A stretch of DNA of 64,000 nt from JADHMP01 sp016779985 (GCA_016779985.1 JADHMP010000008.1:1-64000); one strand, 5' to 3'. Counted from the first letter of the stretch, positions 19,147 through 28,037 are shown. The notes: generated by a model from the sequence alone, not told the origin. Made by a program: numbers and translations.

Positions 19147-19798
19147 GTGGATTTGCTTTAAACAATATTTTTTCCTTGGTAATTGGGTGATCAAGTTCTA
19201 ATGAACGTGCATGTAAACCAAACTCCCCCTCAGGGGTGCTTCTTTTTGCACCATATTTAACATCTCCTAAAAGGGGGGCTCCTAGGGCACTCATTTGTGC
19301 TCTTATTTGATGATGACGACCTGTTTCAAGACGAACCTCTAACAATACATAATGTTCCAGTTTTTGTTTAATCGTGAAATGAAGGATGGCTTTTTTACTT
19401 GATGGTACTTCCTTGGGGTAGGCTTTAGATTTATTTTTTTCTGGATTGCGAATCATCCAATGAATAAGCGAATTTGAGGGTGGATCAAAATCTTTTTTTA
19501 CAAGTGCCCAATAAATTTTTGAAACTTTTCTTACTCTAAACTGTTCATTCAATCGACTTAAGGCTTTAGAAGTTCTCGCGAAGACTATAACACCACTAGT
19601 GGGTCTATCCAACCGATGGACTAAACCTAAAAAAACAGCTCCTGGTTTGTTGTATTTCTTCTTTATGTAGTCTTTACAATACTCAATAAGTGGCTTATCT
19701 CCCGTTTGGTCTCCTTGAGATAAAAGACCAGAAGGCTTATTAATAACTAATAGATGATTGTCTACATAAAGGATTTCTAACGAATTCAAGGCATTCAA
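19109..19798 (-). CDS. RluA-family RNA pseudouridine synthase
   Basis: The protein has 229 residues. The catalytic motif GLVHRLDRPTSGV places the essential aspartate at Asp64, and RLETGRHHQIRAQMSALG is the second conserved block. There is no N-terminal S4 domain; it is a compact RluA-type enzyme. It isomerises uridine to pseudouridine in rRNA or tRNA; the target site cannot be assigned. Its ATG overlaps the panB stop by four bases (ATGA). Its 3' end overlaps the convergent helical-protein gene by 38 bases. Confidence 0.92.
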   Translation of the reverse strand: MNALNSLEILYVDNHLLVINKPSGLLSQGDQTGDKPLIEYCKDYIKKKYNKPGAVFLGLVHRLDRPTSGVIVFARTSKALSRLNEQFRVRKVSKIYWALVKKDFDPPSNSLIHWMIRNPEKNKSKAYPKEVPSSKKAILHFTIKQKLEHYVLLEVRLETGRHHQIRAQMSALGAPLLGDVKYGAKRSTPEGEFGLHARSLELDHPITKEKILFKANPPIQGIWKTVLFD

Positions 19799-20625
19799 TA
19801 TTGTTCTTTATCATTGGGGAAATCTAATCGCTTGACATCTTTGGTAAAAGAAGTAACAGCATTCGTTATTTGCTCGTTTAAATTTAAATAGCGTCTTAAA
19901 AAACGAGGACTAAAGGTTTGATTCATCCCTAACATGTCATGTAAAACCAAGACTTGACCGTCAACATGACGTCCGGCTCCAATTCCTAAAACGGGAATTT
20001 TCACTTCTTGAGTTACCTTTGAAGCAAGACTGGCTGGAATTTTTTCAAGAACTACTCCAAAACAACCCAATTCTTGAAGCATTTTAGCGTCGTTGATCAG
20101 CTGATCTGCTTCACTTTCTTCCTGTGCTCTTACTGTATATGTTCCAAATTTATAAATGGATTGAGGAGTAAGACCCAAATGGCCCATCACTGGGATACCA
20201 GCTTGAAGTATTCTAGCGATTGATTCTTTGATTTGGTGACCTCCTTCAAGTTTTACTGCATGGGCACCAGATTCTTTCATTAAACGAATGGCAGAGCGAA
20301 GAGCTTCTTTAGAATCTGCCTGATAGGTACCAAAGGGCAAATCAACCACAACAAGTGCTCTTTTTACTGCACGAACAACACTGCTTGCATGATAAACCAT
20401 TTGATCTAATGTGATTGGTAGTGTAGTTTCATGCCCCGCCATAACATTTGAGGCCGAGTCTCCGACAAGAATAATATCGACACCAGCACCATCAACAATA
20501 CCTGCAAGTGTATAGTCATAAGCGGTGAGCATGGCTATTTTTTCTTCATTTTCCTTCATTTCTGAAAGGGTCTTGGTGGTGATACGAGTATATTTTTTTG
20601 ACTTGTCCATTTTTGTTTTCTTCAA
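19795..20625 (-). CDS. panB: 3-methyl-2-oxobutanoate hydroxymethyltransferase
   Basis: The protein has 276 residues. MLTAYDYTLAGIVDGAGVD and ILVGDSASNVMAGHETTLP are PanB signatures carrying the Mg-binding acidic residues, and GIGAGRHVDGQVLVLHDML is the conserved C-terminal block. It adds a hydroxymethyl group from methylene-tetrahydrofolate to 2-oxoisovalerate, the IlvD product, committing it to pantothenate. It is coupled to the pseudouridine synthase by an ATGA overlap and is divergent from dnaK. coaBC, later in the same pathway, lies at 61.3 kb. Confidence 0.95.
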   Translation of the reverse strand: MKKTKMDKSKKYTRITTKTLSEMKENEEKIAMLTAYDYTLAGIVDGAGVDIILVGDSASNVMAGHETTLPITLDQMVYHASSVVRAVKRALVVVDLPFGTYQADSKEALRSAIRLMKESGAHAVKLEGGHQIKESIARILQAGIPVMGHLGLTPQSIYKFGTYTVRAQEESEADQLINDAKMLQELGCFGVVLEKIPASLASKVTQEVKIPVLGIGAGRHVDGQVLVLHDMLGMNQTFSPRFLRRYLNLNEQITNAVTSFTKDVKRLDFPNDKEQY

Positions 20626-20709
20626 AAATAAAAGGTTTCAGCGTTGTGGCTTCTGTAATATGGTAAAAAAGTGTAAGAAGGGTATCAAAAAATAATTTTT
20701 ATTCTCAAT

Positions 20710-20753
20710 CTGTCAAGCTGTCAGTTTCCCCACAGGTGGCATGATGCTTGACA
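20710..20753. promoter_or_regulatory. Palindrome and CTGTCA repeats upstream of dnaK
   Basis: CTGTCA occurs twice in tandem (20710-20715 and 20718-20723). TGTCAAGC at 20711-20718 is matched by a perfect inverted copy GCTTGACA at 20746-20753, and an inner CTGT/ACAG pair lies between them. It is not a CIRCE element (TTAGCACTC-N9-GAGTGCTAA). Placement over the dnaK promoter suggests a heat-shock regulator site; the binding protein is unknown. Confidence 0.45.
20737..20751 (+). promoter_or_regulatory. Sigma-54-like -24/-12 element of dnaK
   Basis: TGGCAT-N5-TTGA fits the sigma-54 consensus TGGCAC-N5-TTGC with exact spacing between the two elements; the last -12 base is A instead of C. A start about 12 bases downstream would give a short leader before the dnaK ATG at 20777. 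The promoter class is inferred from sequence alone. Confidence 0.45.
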
Positions 20754-20776
20754 TTAAAAAAGAAACTAAAAAAATC

Positions 20777-22684
20777 ATGAGGAAAATTATAGGTATTGAT
20801 TTAGGGACAACCAATTCTTGCGTTTCAGTAATGGAAGGAAATGAGCCTGTGGTTATTCCAAATTCAGAAGGAAAAAGAACTACTCCCTCAGTGATAGCAT
20901 TTGTCGAAGGGGGCGAAATTAAAGTAGGTGATCCTGCCAAACGTCAGGCTGTTACAAATCCCACAAAAACAATTGCCTCAATCAAACGTTTTATGGGCAA
21001 TAAGTTTTCTGAATCTCAAAAAGAGACAAAAAACGTAGCTTATAAAGTTGTTAAAGGAGATAACGATACGCCAAGAGTAGATATTGACGGAAGGTTATAT
21101 ACACCCCAAGAACTGTCTGCTATGACCCTGCAAAAAATGAAAAAAACAGCCGAAGACTACTTAGGCCAAGATGTAACCGAAGCAGTTATCACTGTTCCTG
21201 CTTATTTTAATGATTCTCAACGTCAAGCAACAAAAGAAGCAGGAGAAATTGCTGGATTGAAAGTGCAACGTATTATAAACGAACCTACAGCTGCTGCTTT
21301 AGCCTATGGCCTAGACAAAGGAGGTGCAGATAAGAAAATTGCAGTTTATGATTTAGGTGGAGGAACTTTTGATATTTCAATTTTAGAACTGGGAGATGGT
21401 GTTTTTGAGGTTCTATCAACCAATGGTGATACACACCTTGGTGGAGACGATTTTGATCAAGTAATTATTGATTTTCTGGCTGAAAAATTTATCAAAGACG
21501 AAAGTATTGACCTTCGTAAAGATCCAATGGCTTTACAACGACTAAAAGAAGCTGCAGAAAAGGCAAAAATTGAATTATCGTCTTCAACCCAGACTGAGAT
21601 AAACTTGCCATACGTTACAGCAACAGATAGTGGACCTAAGCACCTGGTAACGACACTTACACGGGCTAATTTTGAAAAACTAGCAGACGAACTTGTAAAA
21701 CGATCTATGAGTCCAGTCAAACAAGCATTAGATGATGCAGGACTGTCAACTTCTGAAGTAGATGAAGTTATTTTGGTTGGAGGCTCCACTCGAATTCCGA
21801 TTATACAAACAGAAGTACAAAGCTTCTTTGGCAAGAAACCTTCAAAAGGGGTCAATCCAGATGAAGTGGTAGCTATCGGAGCAGCCATTCAAGGGGGTGT
21901 GCTCACAGGTGATGTGAAAGATGTTTTGCTTCTAGATGTCACCCCACTGTCTCTAGGGATTGAAACTATGGGTGGAGTCATGACAAAATTAATTGAGTCA
22001 AACACTACCATACCTAGTAAAAAATCACAAATATTTTCAACAGCAGCAGATAATCAACCCTCAGTAGAAATTCATGTTTTACAAGGTGAACGATCTATGG
22101 CTTCTGACAATAAAACCATAGGGCGTTTTCATTTAGATGGTATTCCACCAGCGCAAAGGGGAACACCTCAAATTGAAGTTACTTTTGATATTGACGCCAA
22201 TGGGATCATTAAAGTGAGTGCTTTAGACAAAGCCACAAATAAATCTCAAGACATAAGGATTGAAGCTTCTTCTGGTTTGACTGAAGAGGAAATTGAAAAA
22301 ATGAAAAAAGAAGCAGAGGCAAATGCTGACGCTGATAAAAAGTCTAAAGAGGAGGCAGATAAAGTAAACAGCGCCGATCAGATGATTTTCCAAACGGAAA
22401 AACAATTAAAAGAATTTGGCGATAAGCTTTCTGAAGACAAAAAGAAACCTGTTGAAAACGCATTAGAAGAACTTAAAAAAGCACATGAAACGAAAGATCT
22501 CGCACAAATAGATACTGCATTAGAGAAAATCAATGAGGCTTGGAAAAACGCTTCAGAAGAAATGTATAAAGCCCAAGCAGAATCGGGAGGAGCTAACCCT
22601 GCTCCAGATGATGACAAAAAGGGTGCGCCTAAAGCAGATGCAGGAGATGATGTTCAAGATGTTGATTTTGAAGAGGTTAAGTAA
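20777..22684 (+). CDS. dnaK: Molecular chaperone DnaK (Hsp70)
   Basis: The protein has 635 residues. The ATPase domain starts KIIGIDLGTTNSCVSVMEG, with the phosphate-binding AVYDLGGGTFDISI and the adenosine motif VILVGGSTRIPIIQ. The substrate-binding domain, helical lid and an acidic tail ending DVDFEEVK follow. It folds nascent and stressed proteins with DnaJ and GrpE, which are not in this window. The frame is open back to 20741, but that start would lie inside the proposed promoter, and the family starts at the equivalent of the ATG at 20777. A strong terminator follows. Confidence 0.98.
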   Translation: MRKIIGIDLGTTNSCVSVMEGNEPVVIPNSEGKRTTPSVIAFVEGGEIKVGDPAKRQAVTNPTKTIASIKRFMGNKFSESQKETKNVAYKVVKGDNDTPRVDIDGRLYTPQELSAMTLQKMKKTAEDYLGQDVTEAVITVPAYFNDSQRQATKEAGEIAGLKVQRIINEPTAAALAYGLDKGGADKKIAVYDLGGGTFDISILELGDGVFEVLSTNGDTHLGGDDFDQVIIDFLAEKFIKDESIDLRKDPMALQRLKEAAEKAKIELSSSTQTEINLPYVTATDSGPKHLVTTLTRANFEKLADELVKRSMSPVKQALDDAGLSTSEVDEVILVGGSTRIPIIQTEVQSFFGKKPSKGVNPDEVVAIGAAIQGGVLTGDVKDVLLLDVTPLSLGIETMGGVMTKLIESNTTIPSKKSQIFSTAADNQPSVEIHVLQGERSMASDNKTIGRFHLDGIPPAQRGTPQIEVTFDIDANGIIKVSALDKATNKSQDIRIEASSGLTEEEIEKMKKEAEANADADKKSKEEADKVNSADQMIFQTEKQLKEFGDKLSEDKKKPVENALEELKKAHETKDLAQIDTALEKINEAWKNASEEMYKAQAESGGANPAPDDDKKGAPKADAGDDVQDVDFEEVK

Positions 22685-22705
22685 TTAAACCCTCACCAAT
22701 AATTC

Positions 22706-22745
22706 AAAAACCTTTTGTGATTTCACAAAAGGTTTTATTTTTTAC
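22706..22745 (+). terminator. Rho-independent terminator after dnaK
   Basis: The arms 22707-22720 and 22723-22736 are exact reverse complements. The GTG/CAC closing pairs leave a four-base loop, and a T-rich run follows (TTTTATTTTTTA). The next start codon is only a few bases beyond the T-run. Confidence 0.85.
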
Positions 22746-22747
22746 TT

Positions 22748-23167
22748 ATGGATAAAAAAAAACTACTTCATTTGGCCAATTCAATTTGTAAAAATACCCT
22801 AATGGAAACATTGGAGATCGAATTTGTTGATATTGGGAAAGATTTTTTGTCAGCTAAAATGCCCGTAAATTCAAAAGTACACCAGCCTGATGGTTTGCTC
22901 CATGGGGGGGCTTCGGTTGCCCTTGCTGAAAGTGTTGGTAGTGCCGCTGTGTTTCTGTTATCAAGAAATGCTGATCAAAAGGTTAGAGGTATTGAAATTT
23001 CTGCAAATCACCTAAGAAGTGTATCCACAGGATACGTAACTGCTGTTGCACGTCCCATTCATTGGGGAAATACCATTCAACTTTGGGAAATACGAATTAC
23101 AGATGATGAGGATCAGCTTGTTTCCTTGAGTAAACTGACTACTATTTCCAAAACCAAAACAAAATAA
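22748..23167 (+). CDS. menI: Hotdog-fold thioesterase, probable 1,4-dihydroxy-2-naphthoyl-CoA hydrolase
   Basis: The protein has 139 residues. QPDGLLHGGASVALAESVGS closely follows the catalytic segment of Escherichia coli MenI (YdiI), as I recall it, including the Glu general base of ALAES; GIEISANHLRS is a second shared block. MenI hydrolyses DHNA-CoA between MenB and MenA. The location directly before menF and in the same strand as menD, menB, menA, menC and menE supports this role, although PaaI-type thioesterases can be promiscuous. It begins three bases after the dnaK terminator T-run and ends five bases before menF. Confidence 0.82.
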   Translation: MDKKKLLHLANSICKNTLMETLEIEFVDIGKDFLSAKMPVNSKVHQPDGLLHGGASVALAESVGSAAVFLLSRNADQKVRGIEISANHLRSVSTGYVTAVARPIHWGNTIQLWEIRITDDEDQLVSLSKLTTISKTKTK

Positions 23168-23172
23168 TTTTT

Positions 23173-24207
23173 TTGGACTCTTTAGCTGGTGCTTTCAAAG
23201 CTTTATGGAACGAAAAAAAACCTTTCGTCTTTTTTCGGTTGCCTAACAAGAAAGACGTCAGGCTTTTTTATCAAGACAATCAGGAGCTGCATCACACGTC
23301 TGATTTTAGTGAAAATGGATTTGTATTTGCTCCTTTTAAAAAGAGAAACCAACTACCCTTTATCCCCTCACTGAAAAATAAAACATACCCAAGCCCAAAA
23401 GCAAGAATAGACCCTAACACAAAGAAGTTTGAACAAGGAGAGCAAGCCAAAAAAAAATTTCTTGATTTAGTTGATCTCACCAAAACATATATAAGTGATA
23501 AGAAGGCACAAAAAATTGTTGTTTCAAGAAAAATAACCATGCCTACCTCAAATTCTTTAGATCAAATTTTATTTAATCTACTGCATTTATATGCAAATGC
23601 GATGGTCTATTTTTGGCACCACCCAAAAGTAGGTGTATGGTTTGGGGCTTCGCCTGAAATTCTTTTTTTTCAAAAGGGGGAGGTGTTCCAAACTATGGCT
23701 TTAGCCGCAACCCAAGTTGTTAACAAAGAGAATAGATACTTTTGGACACCCAAAGAAAGAAAAGAGCAAGCTCTAGTGACAGAGCAAATTCAAAAAGATT
23801 TACTTTCATTTTTTTCGAAAACAGAACTAAATATTTCAGAGTCCAGCCCAAAAAAAGCAGGAAATGTAGTGCATTTATGCACTCACATCAAAGCAGATCA
23901 AAAAAACCTCAAAGTGAGAGAATTGATTGATGCTTTGCATCCAACCCCTGCAGTAGGAGGAATTCCAAAAAGAGAGGCGCTTCAATTTATCAATAGTGAA
24001 GAAGGTTATGATAGACAATTCTACACGGGTTATCTGGGGCCCTTTTCACCAAATAGCACAGAATTATTTGTTAATTTAAGGTGTGCCGAATATTCCAATC
24101 AGCAACTCTCTTTTTTTGTAGGGGCTGGTATTACAGAAGAAAGTGAGCCAATGATGGAATGGGAAGAAACACAACGTAAAGCAGAAACACTTTTAGCTGC
24201 TTTGTGA
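23173..24207 (+). CDS. menF: Isochorismate synthase
   Basis: The protein has 344 residues, a short chorismate-binding enzyme. Conserved segments are MALAATQVV, LHPTPAVGGIPKREA, the YTGYLGPF motif and GAGITEESEPMMEWEET, which carries Mg and chorismate contacts. It converts chorismate to isochorismate for menaquinone; no siderophore genes are nearby. The only sensible start is TTG at 23173, because the next in-frame Met lies deep inside the domain. It starts five bases after menI. Confidence 0.92.
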   Translation: MDSLAGAFKALWNEKKPFVFFRLPNKKDVRLFYQDNQELHHTSDFSENGFVFAPFKKRNQLPFIPSLKNKTYPSPKARIDPNTKKFEQGEQAKKKFLDLVDLTKTYISDKKAQKIVVSRKITMPTSNSLDQILFNLLHLYANAMVYFWHHPKVGVWFGASPEILFFQKGEVFQTMALAATQVVNKENRYFWTPKERKEQALVTEQIQKDLLSFFSKTELNISESSPKKAGNVVHLCTHIKADQKNLKVRELIDALHPTPAVGGIPKREALQFINSEEGYDRQFYTGYLGPFSPNSTELFVNLRCAEYSNQQLSFFVGAGITEESEPMMEWEETQRKAETLLAAL

Positions 24208-24234
24208 ATTGTTGCTGAAGACTTTGTAGCTTTG
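24201..24234 (+). promoter_or_regulatory. Candidate promoter before menD (TAGCTTTG)
   Basis: TAGCTTTG at 24227-24234 matches the TAnnTTTG -7 box. A TTTG at 24201-24204, inside the menF end, is 22 bases upstream and could be the -33 element. It may give menD its own start of transcription. Confidence 0.4.
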
Positions 24235-24260
24235 CAAGGCAGAAAAGGAAAAATAATTTA

Positions 24261-26045
24261 GTGACGTTCCCCTTAAAATATCCTAGCATTCCCATAGCGC
24301 AACTTGTAGTAAGATTATGTGCTCATTTTGAAGTACAGCATGTAGTTATATGCGCGGGTTCTAGAAATGCTCCTTTAACCAATGGTTTTTTGGCAAACCC
24401 TTATTTTGAGTGTTATAGTATTATTGATGAAAGAGCTGCTGCTTTTTTTGCTTTGGGGATGGCACAACAACTCAAAAAGCCAGTAGCAATTGTTTGCACC
24501 TCAGGCTCTGCCTTACTAAATTTTTATCCTGCGATTGCAGAAGCCTTTTATAGTGATATTCCTATAGTAGCTCTTTCAGCGGATCGAATGCCCCATCGAA
24601 TTGATATTGGTGATGGACAAACAATACGACAAAATGGTGTTTTTGAGCCGCATCTTGTAGCGGCAGCCAACCTAAAACCTGATGTGATTCATGCAACACC
24701 AACAATATTGCAAAACCCAATGCAAAATATAATACCTCAAAACGCTTCAAAAAGTAAAATTCAGGAAATACAGACTGCTATAGAATCATATAACCTCGAG
24801 GAAATAATTCGAGTTTTGAGAACAGCCATACAAATGAAAGGCCCAGTTCATTTGAACATACCAATGGAGGAACCTCTCTATGAGATGACTAAAAAAGGGT
24901 TATCAATAGAGGTGCCACCTCAAAAAATCCAATTAGAAGATGAATCAAAAAAACTACAAGAAATAAAAAAAATATGGCATAAGGAGCCAAGAAAATGGAT
25001 AATTATGGGGGTAATGGCTCCAGATGCAATTAGTGACGAAGGTTTAAAACTGATTTGTGAAGATCCTTCTGTAGTTGTTTTAACCGAAACCACTTCCAAC
25101 AACAGTCATCCCAAAGCAATACATTCTATAGATACTCTTATGGCTCCCCTTGAATTGATGCAGTTTGAATTAGCTGATAAAGTAAAACCAGATATTATAA
25201 TAACCTTTGGGGGTATGATTGTATCCAAAAAAGTAAAGCAATTCTTACGTACCTATTCACCTGAAAGCCACTGGCATATTGATAATAAAAAGGCTTATAA
25301 TACTTTCTACTGTTTGAAAGAACATGTTAAAATGCACCCCGATGCATTTATTTTAGAACTGTATAAAAATGCATCTCATCAACCTAGTGATTTTCACGCT
25401 GAGGTAAATGAAATTTATTCTCAATTTAAACGTCGAGGGAGAAGCTATTTAGACAATATATCTTTTAGTGATCTAAAAGTTTTTGATTTTATTGCTCAAA
25501 CAATTGAAGGAACATATCAAATACAAATTGCTAATAGTTCTGCCATTCGTTATAGCCAACTAATGGATTGGTCTCCAAAAATTCAATTTTTTTGTAACAG
25601 AGGTACGAGTGGAATTGACGGCAGTACTGCCACTGCCATTGGGGCAGCACAAATCACGACCATGCCCACTCTTTTGATTACAGGTGATTTAAGCTTTTTT
25701 TATGATGTTAATGGTTTATGGAACGATTATATTCCACCCTCCTTCAGAATTCTTTTAATCAACAACCAGGGTGGTGGAATTTTTAGAATTCTACCCGGAG
25801 AAAAAGACAGTCCAAACTACGATCGCTATTTTGAAACCATTCATCAAAGGGAAGCTAAAAATATTGCAAAAGCATTTGGTTTTAAATATACCAAAGCCTC
25901 TTCTATGTGGAGTTTAAAAAGAAAATTTAAACGTTTCTTACAAAATAGTTCACAGCCAAAAATTTTAGAGTTACAAACTCCCCGTAAAATAAATGACCGT
26001 ATTTTACTGGATTACTTCATAGCCATGAAAAAAGTTTATTCTTGA
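24261..26045 (+). CDS. menD: 2-succinyl-5-enolpyruvyl-6-hydroxy-3-cyclohexene-1-carboxylate synthase
   Basis: The protein has 594 residues, a ThDP enzyme. The N-terminal CAGSRNAPL and IDERAAAFFALGMAQ (with the catalytic glutamate) and the C-terminal GTSGIDGSTATAIGAA, LLITGDLSFFYDVNGLWN and LLINNQGGGIFRILPG are MenD signatures. It joins 2-oxoglutarate and isochorismate with loss of carbon dioxide. The start is GTG at 24261; no ATG is available near the domain start. It is 53 bases after menF and followed by a 268-base gap. Confidence 0.96.
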   Translation: MTFPLKYPSIPIAQLVVRLCAHFEVQHVVICAGSRNAPLTNGFLANPYFECYSIIDERAAAFFALGMAQQLKKPVAIVCTSGSALLNFYPAIAEAFYSDIPIVALSADRMPHRIDIGDGQTIRQNGVFEPHLVAAANLKPDVIHATPTILQNPMQNIIPQNASKSKIQEIQTAIESYNLEEIIRVLRTAIQMKGPVHLNIPMEEPLYEMTKKGLSIEVPPQKIQLEDESKKLQEIKKIWHKEPRKWIIMGVMAPDAISDEGLKLICEDPSVVVLTETTSNNSHPKAIHSIDTLMAPLELMQFELADKVKPDIIITFGGMIVSKKVKQFLRTYSPESHWHIDNKKAYNTFYCLKEHVKMHPDAFILELYKNASHQPSDFHAEVNEIYSQFKRRGRSYLDNISFSDLKVFDFIAQTIEGTYQIQIANSSAIRYSQLMDWSPKIQFFCNRGTSGIDGSTATAIGAAQITTMPTLLITGDLSFFYDVNGLWNDYIPPSFRILLINNQGGGIFRILPGEKDSPNYDRYFETIHQREAKNIAKAFGFKYTKASSMWSLKRKFKRFLQNSSQPKILELQTPRKINDRILLDYFIAMKKVYS

Positions 26046-26275
26046 AAAAAGTAACTTACAAGTCAGATTAATGTTATTTTTTTTCATAAGGAGAGCACTT
26101 ATACTAATTAGTTACACATCAAAACATGCTTTTTCTTAATTGATGGCTTATAGAATTAGCTGCATAAAAATTATACAGAATAAACTTAGGTTTTTAGAGA
26201 GCCTATTTGAGGGCATTATGTAAAGAAAAATATTTATTGAATTTATACTGTAGTGAATCTTAAAAAGTGCTTTTA

Positions 26276-26293
26276 ACTCATTAATAAATGAGT
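26276..26293 (+). promoter_or_regulatory. Hairpin ACTCATT-AATA-AATGAGT upstream of menB
   Basis: A perfect 7-bp inverted repeat with a four-base loop ends 20 bases before the menB ATG and is followed by ATTTTTA. It may be an operator, a leader hairpin or a weak terminator of menF-menD transcripts. The rest of the 268-base gap (26046-26275) shows no ORF, RNA gene or consensus promoter that I can identify. Confidence 0.4.
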
Positions 26294-26313
26294 ATTTTTA
26301 CAAAAATAAATGC

Positions 26314-27129
26314 ATGAGAAACTGGGAATCAATTTCAACTTTTAATGACATCCTTTTTGAATTTTGTGAGGGTGTTGCTAAGATTACAATCAATAGACCA
26401 GAAGTTTACAATGCATTTCGTCCTGAGACTAATATTGAGATGCTAGAAGCCATGGAAGTATGTCGTGAACGGAATGATATAGACGTTGTTGTTTTTACGG
26501 GTATTGGAGAAAAAGCTTTCTGTAGTGGTGGAGACCAAAATGTGAAAGGAGTGGGAGGTTATGTAGGAGAAGACGGTGTTCCCCGATTGAATGTACTCGA
26601 TTTACATAAGCGGATTCGTGAGTTACCTAAACCTGTCATTGCGATGGTCAATGGGTATGCCATTGGAGGTGGACACGTATTGCATGTAGTTTGTGATTTG
26701 ACCATAGCAAGTGAAAACGCCATTTTTGGTCAAACAGGCCCTAAAGTAGGTAGTTTTGATGGGGGCTTTGGATCATCCTATCTAGCGCGTCATGTGGGTC
26801 AAAAAAAGGCGAGGGAAATTTGGTTCTTATGTCAGCAATATTCTGCCCAAGAAGCACTTGAAATGGGGTTAGTCAATAAAGTTGTCCCACTTAGTAAGTT
26901 AGAAGATACTGTGATGGACTGGTGCCAAATGATGCAACAAAGAAGTCCATTAGCATTGCGAATGATTAAACGTTCTTTAAATGCCGAATTAGATGGACAA
27001 CATGGTTTGATGCAATTAGCGGGTGATGCTACTTTGATGTATTATCTTATGGAAGAAGCTCAAGAAGGCAAGCAAGCTTTTTTAGAGAAAAGGCCACCAA
27101 ATTTTAAAAAATATCCAAAGTTCCCATAA
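26314..27129 (+). CDS. menB: 1,4-dihydroxy-2-naphthoyl-CoA synthase
   Basis: The protein has 271 residues of the crotonase fold. ITINRPEVYNAFRPETN, the oxyanion-hole segment FCSGGDQNVKG, VNGYAIGGGHVLHVVCDLTIAS and GPKVGSFDGGFGSSYLAR are MenB-specific. It cyclises o-succinylbenzoyl-CoA to the naphthoyl-CoA. menA follows after two bases, so menB-menA-menC-CPBP-menE reads as one operon. Confidence 0.97.
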   Translation: MRNWESISTFNDILFEFCEGVAKITINRPEVYNAFRPETNIEMLEAMEVCRERNDIDVVVFTGIGEKAFCSGGDQNVKGVGGYVGEDGVPRLNVLDLHKRIRELPKPVIAMVNGYAIGGGHVLHVVCDLTIASENAIFGQTGPKVGSFDGGFGSSYLARHVGQKKAREIWFLCQQYSAQEALEMGLVNKVVPLSKLEDTVMDWCQMMQQRSPLALRMIKRSLNAELDGQHGLMQLAGDATLMYYLMEEAQEGKQAFLEKRPPNFKKYPKFP

Positions 27130-27131
27130 GC

Positions 27132-28037
27132 ATGTTCAACAAAGCACGAGTTTGGATTCAAGCTGCTCGACTTAGAACTCTACCACTTTCTGTTTCAGGA
27201 ATTTTATTGGGAAATGGATGTAGTCTGAAGCACCCAAATTTTTCATGGCTACTATTTTTATTAATGCTTTGTACGGCCATATTATTTCAGATCATCTCCA
27301 ATTTTGCTAATGACTATGGAGATGGCATCAAGGGTACAGACAATAGAAATAGAGTTGGGCCTAAGAGAACACTTCAATCTGGTATGCTTTCAGCAATAGA
27401 ATTAAAACAAGGCATAGTTATAACAGCAATAATAGCACTGTGTTTTTCATCCACAACCATTGTATTGGCTTTTGGCACAGACTCTCTGTTCTATTTTATA
27501 CTTTTCATAGTACTGAGTTTTTTATGTGTTTGGGCAGCAATCTCTTATACCGTTGGAAAAAATACCTATGGATATGTTGGACTAGGTGATCTTTTTGTGT
27601 TTCTTTTTTTTGGTCTTTTGGCGGTTATCGGTTCTTCTTTTGTCCAATTACAAAATATATCTAAAACTTCACTTCAATTATCTTTAATCGTTGGCTTATT
27701 AGCAGTTGGAGTTCTTAATCTAAACAATATGCGTGATCGTGAAAATGATGCCGCAGTTGGAAAAAACACACTAGCAGTTTTGCTAGGAAATAAGCGAGCT
27801 AAAATCTATCATTATTCTCTTTTAGGGTTGGCTATTGCTTTGATTTTAGTTGTTTTTATAAATTTATCAGGACCCTATTTTTGGCTTCCAATAACAGCAG
27901 TACTTCCCTTATTAGTCCATTTTTTCAGAGTCTATAAAAATGACAATCCAAAACTTCTCGATCCTGAATTGAAAACATTAGCTCTTTCAGCTTTTGCATT
28001 TTCAGCTCTTTCTTTTCTCACTTTTTATATGAGCTAA
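27132..28037 (+). CDS. menA: 1,4-dihydroxy-2-naphthoate polyprenyltransferase
   Basis: The protein has 301 residues, a UbiA-type integral membrane protein with about eight or nine hydrophobic segments. NFANDYGDGIKGTD is the first aspartate-rich Mg-diphosphate motif and NMRDRENDAAVGKNTLAV the second. It attaches the isoprenoid chain to dihydroxynaphthoate in the inner membrane. It is two bases after menB, and its TAA stop overlaps the menC ATG by one base. Confidence 0.96.
   Translation: MFNKARVWIQAARLRTLPLSVSGILLGNGCSLKHPNFSWLLFLLMLCTAILFQIISNFANDYGDGIKGTDNRNRVGPKRTLQSGMLSAIELKQGIVITAIIALCFSSTTIVLAFGTDSLFYFILFIVLSFLCVWAAISYTVGKNTYGYVGLGDLFVFLFFGLLAVIGSSFVQLQNISKTSLQLSLIVGLLAVGVLNLNNMRDRENDAAVGKNTLAVLLGNKRAKIYHYSLLGLAIALILVVFINLSGPYFWLPITAVLPLLVHFFRVYKNDNPKLLDPELKTLALSAFAFSALSFLTFYMS

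Noticed and set aside
21457..21888. 143-codon minus-strand open frame
   Set aside because: It is antisense to the dnaK ATPase and substrate domains, with no recognisable domain.
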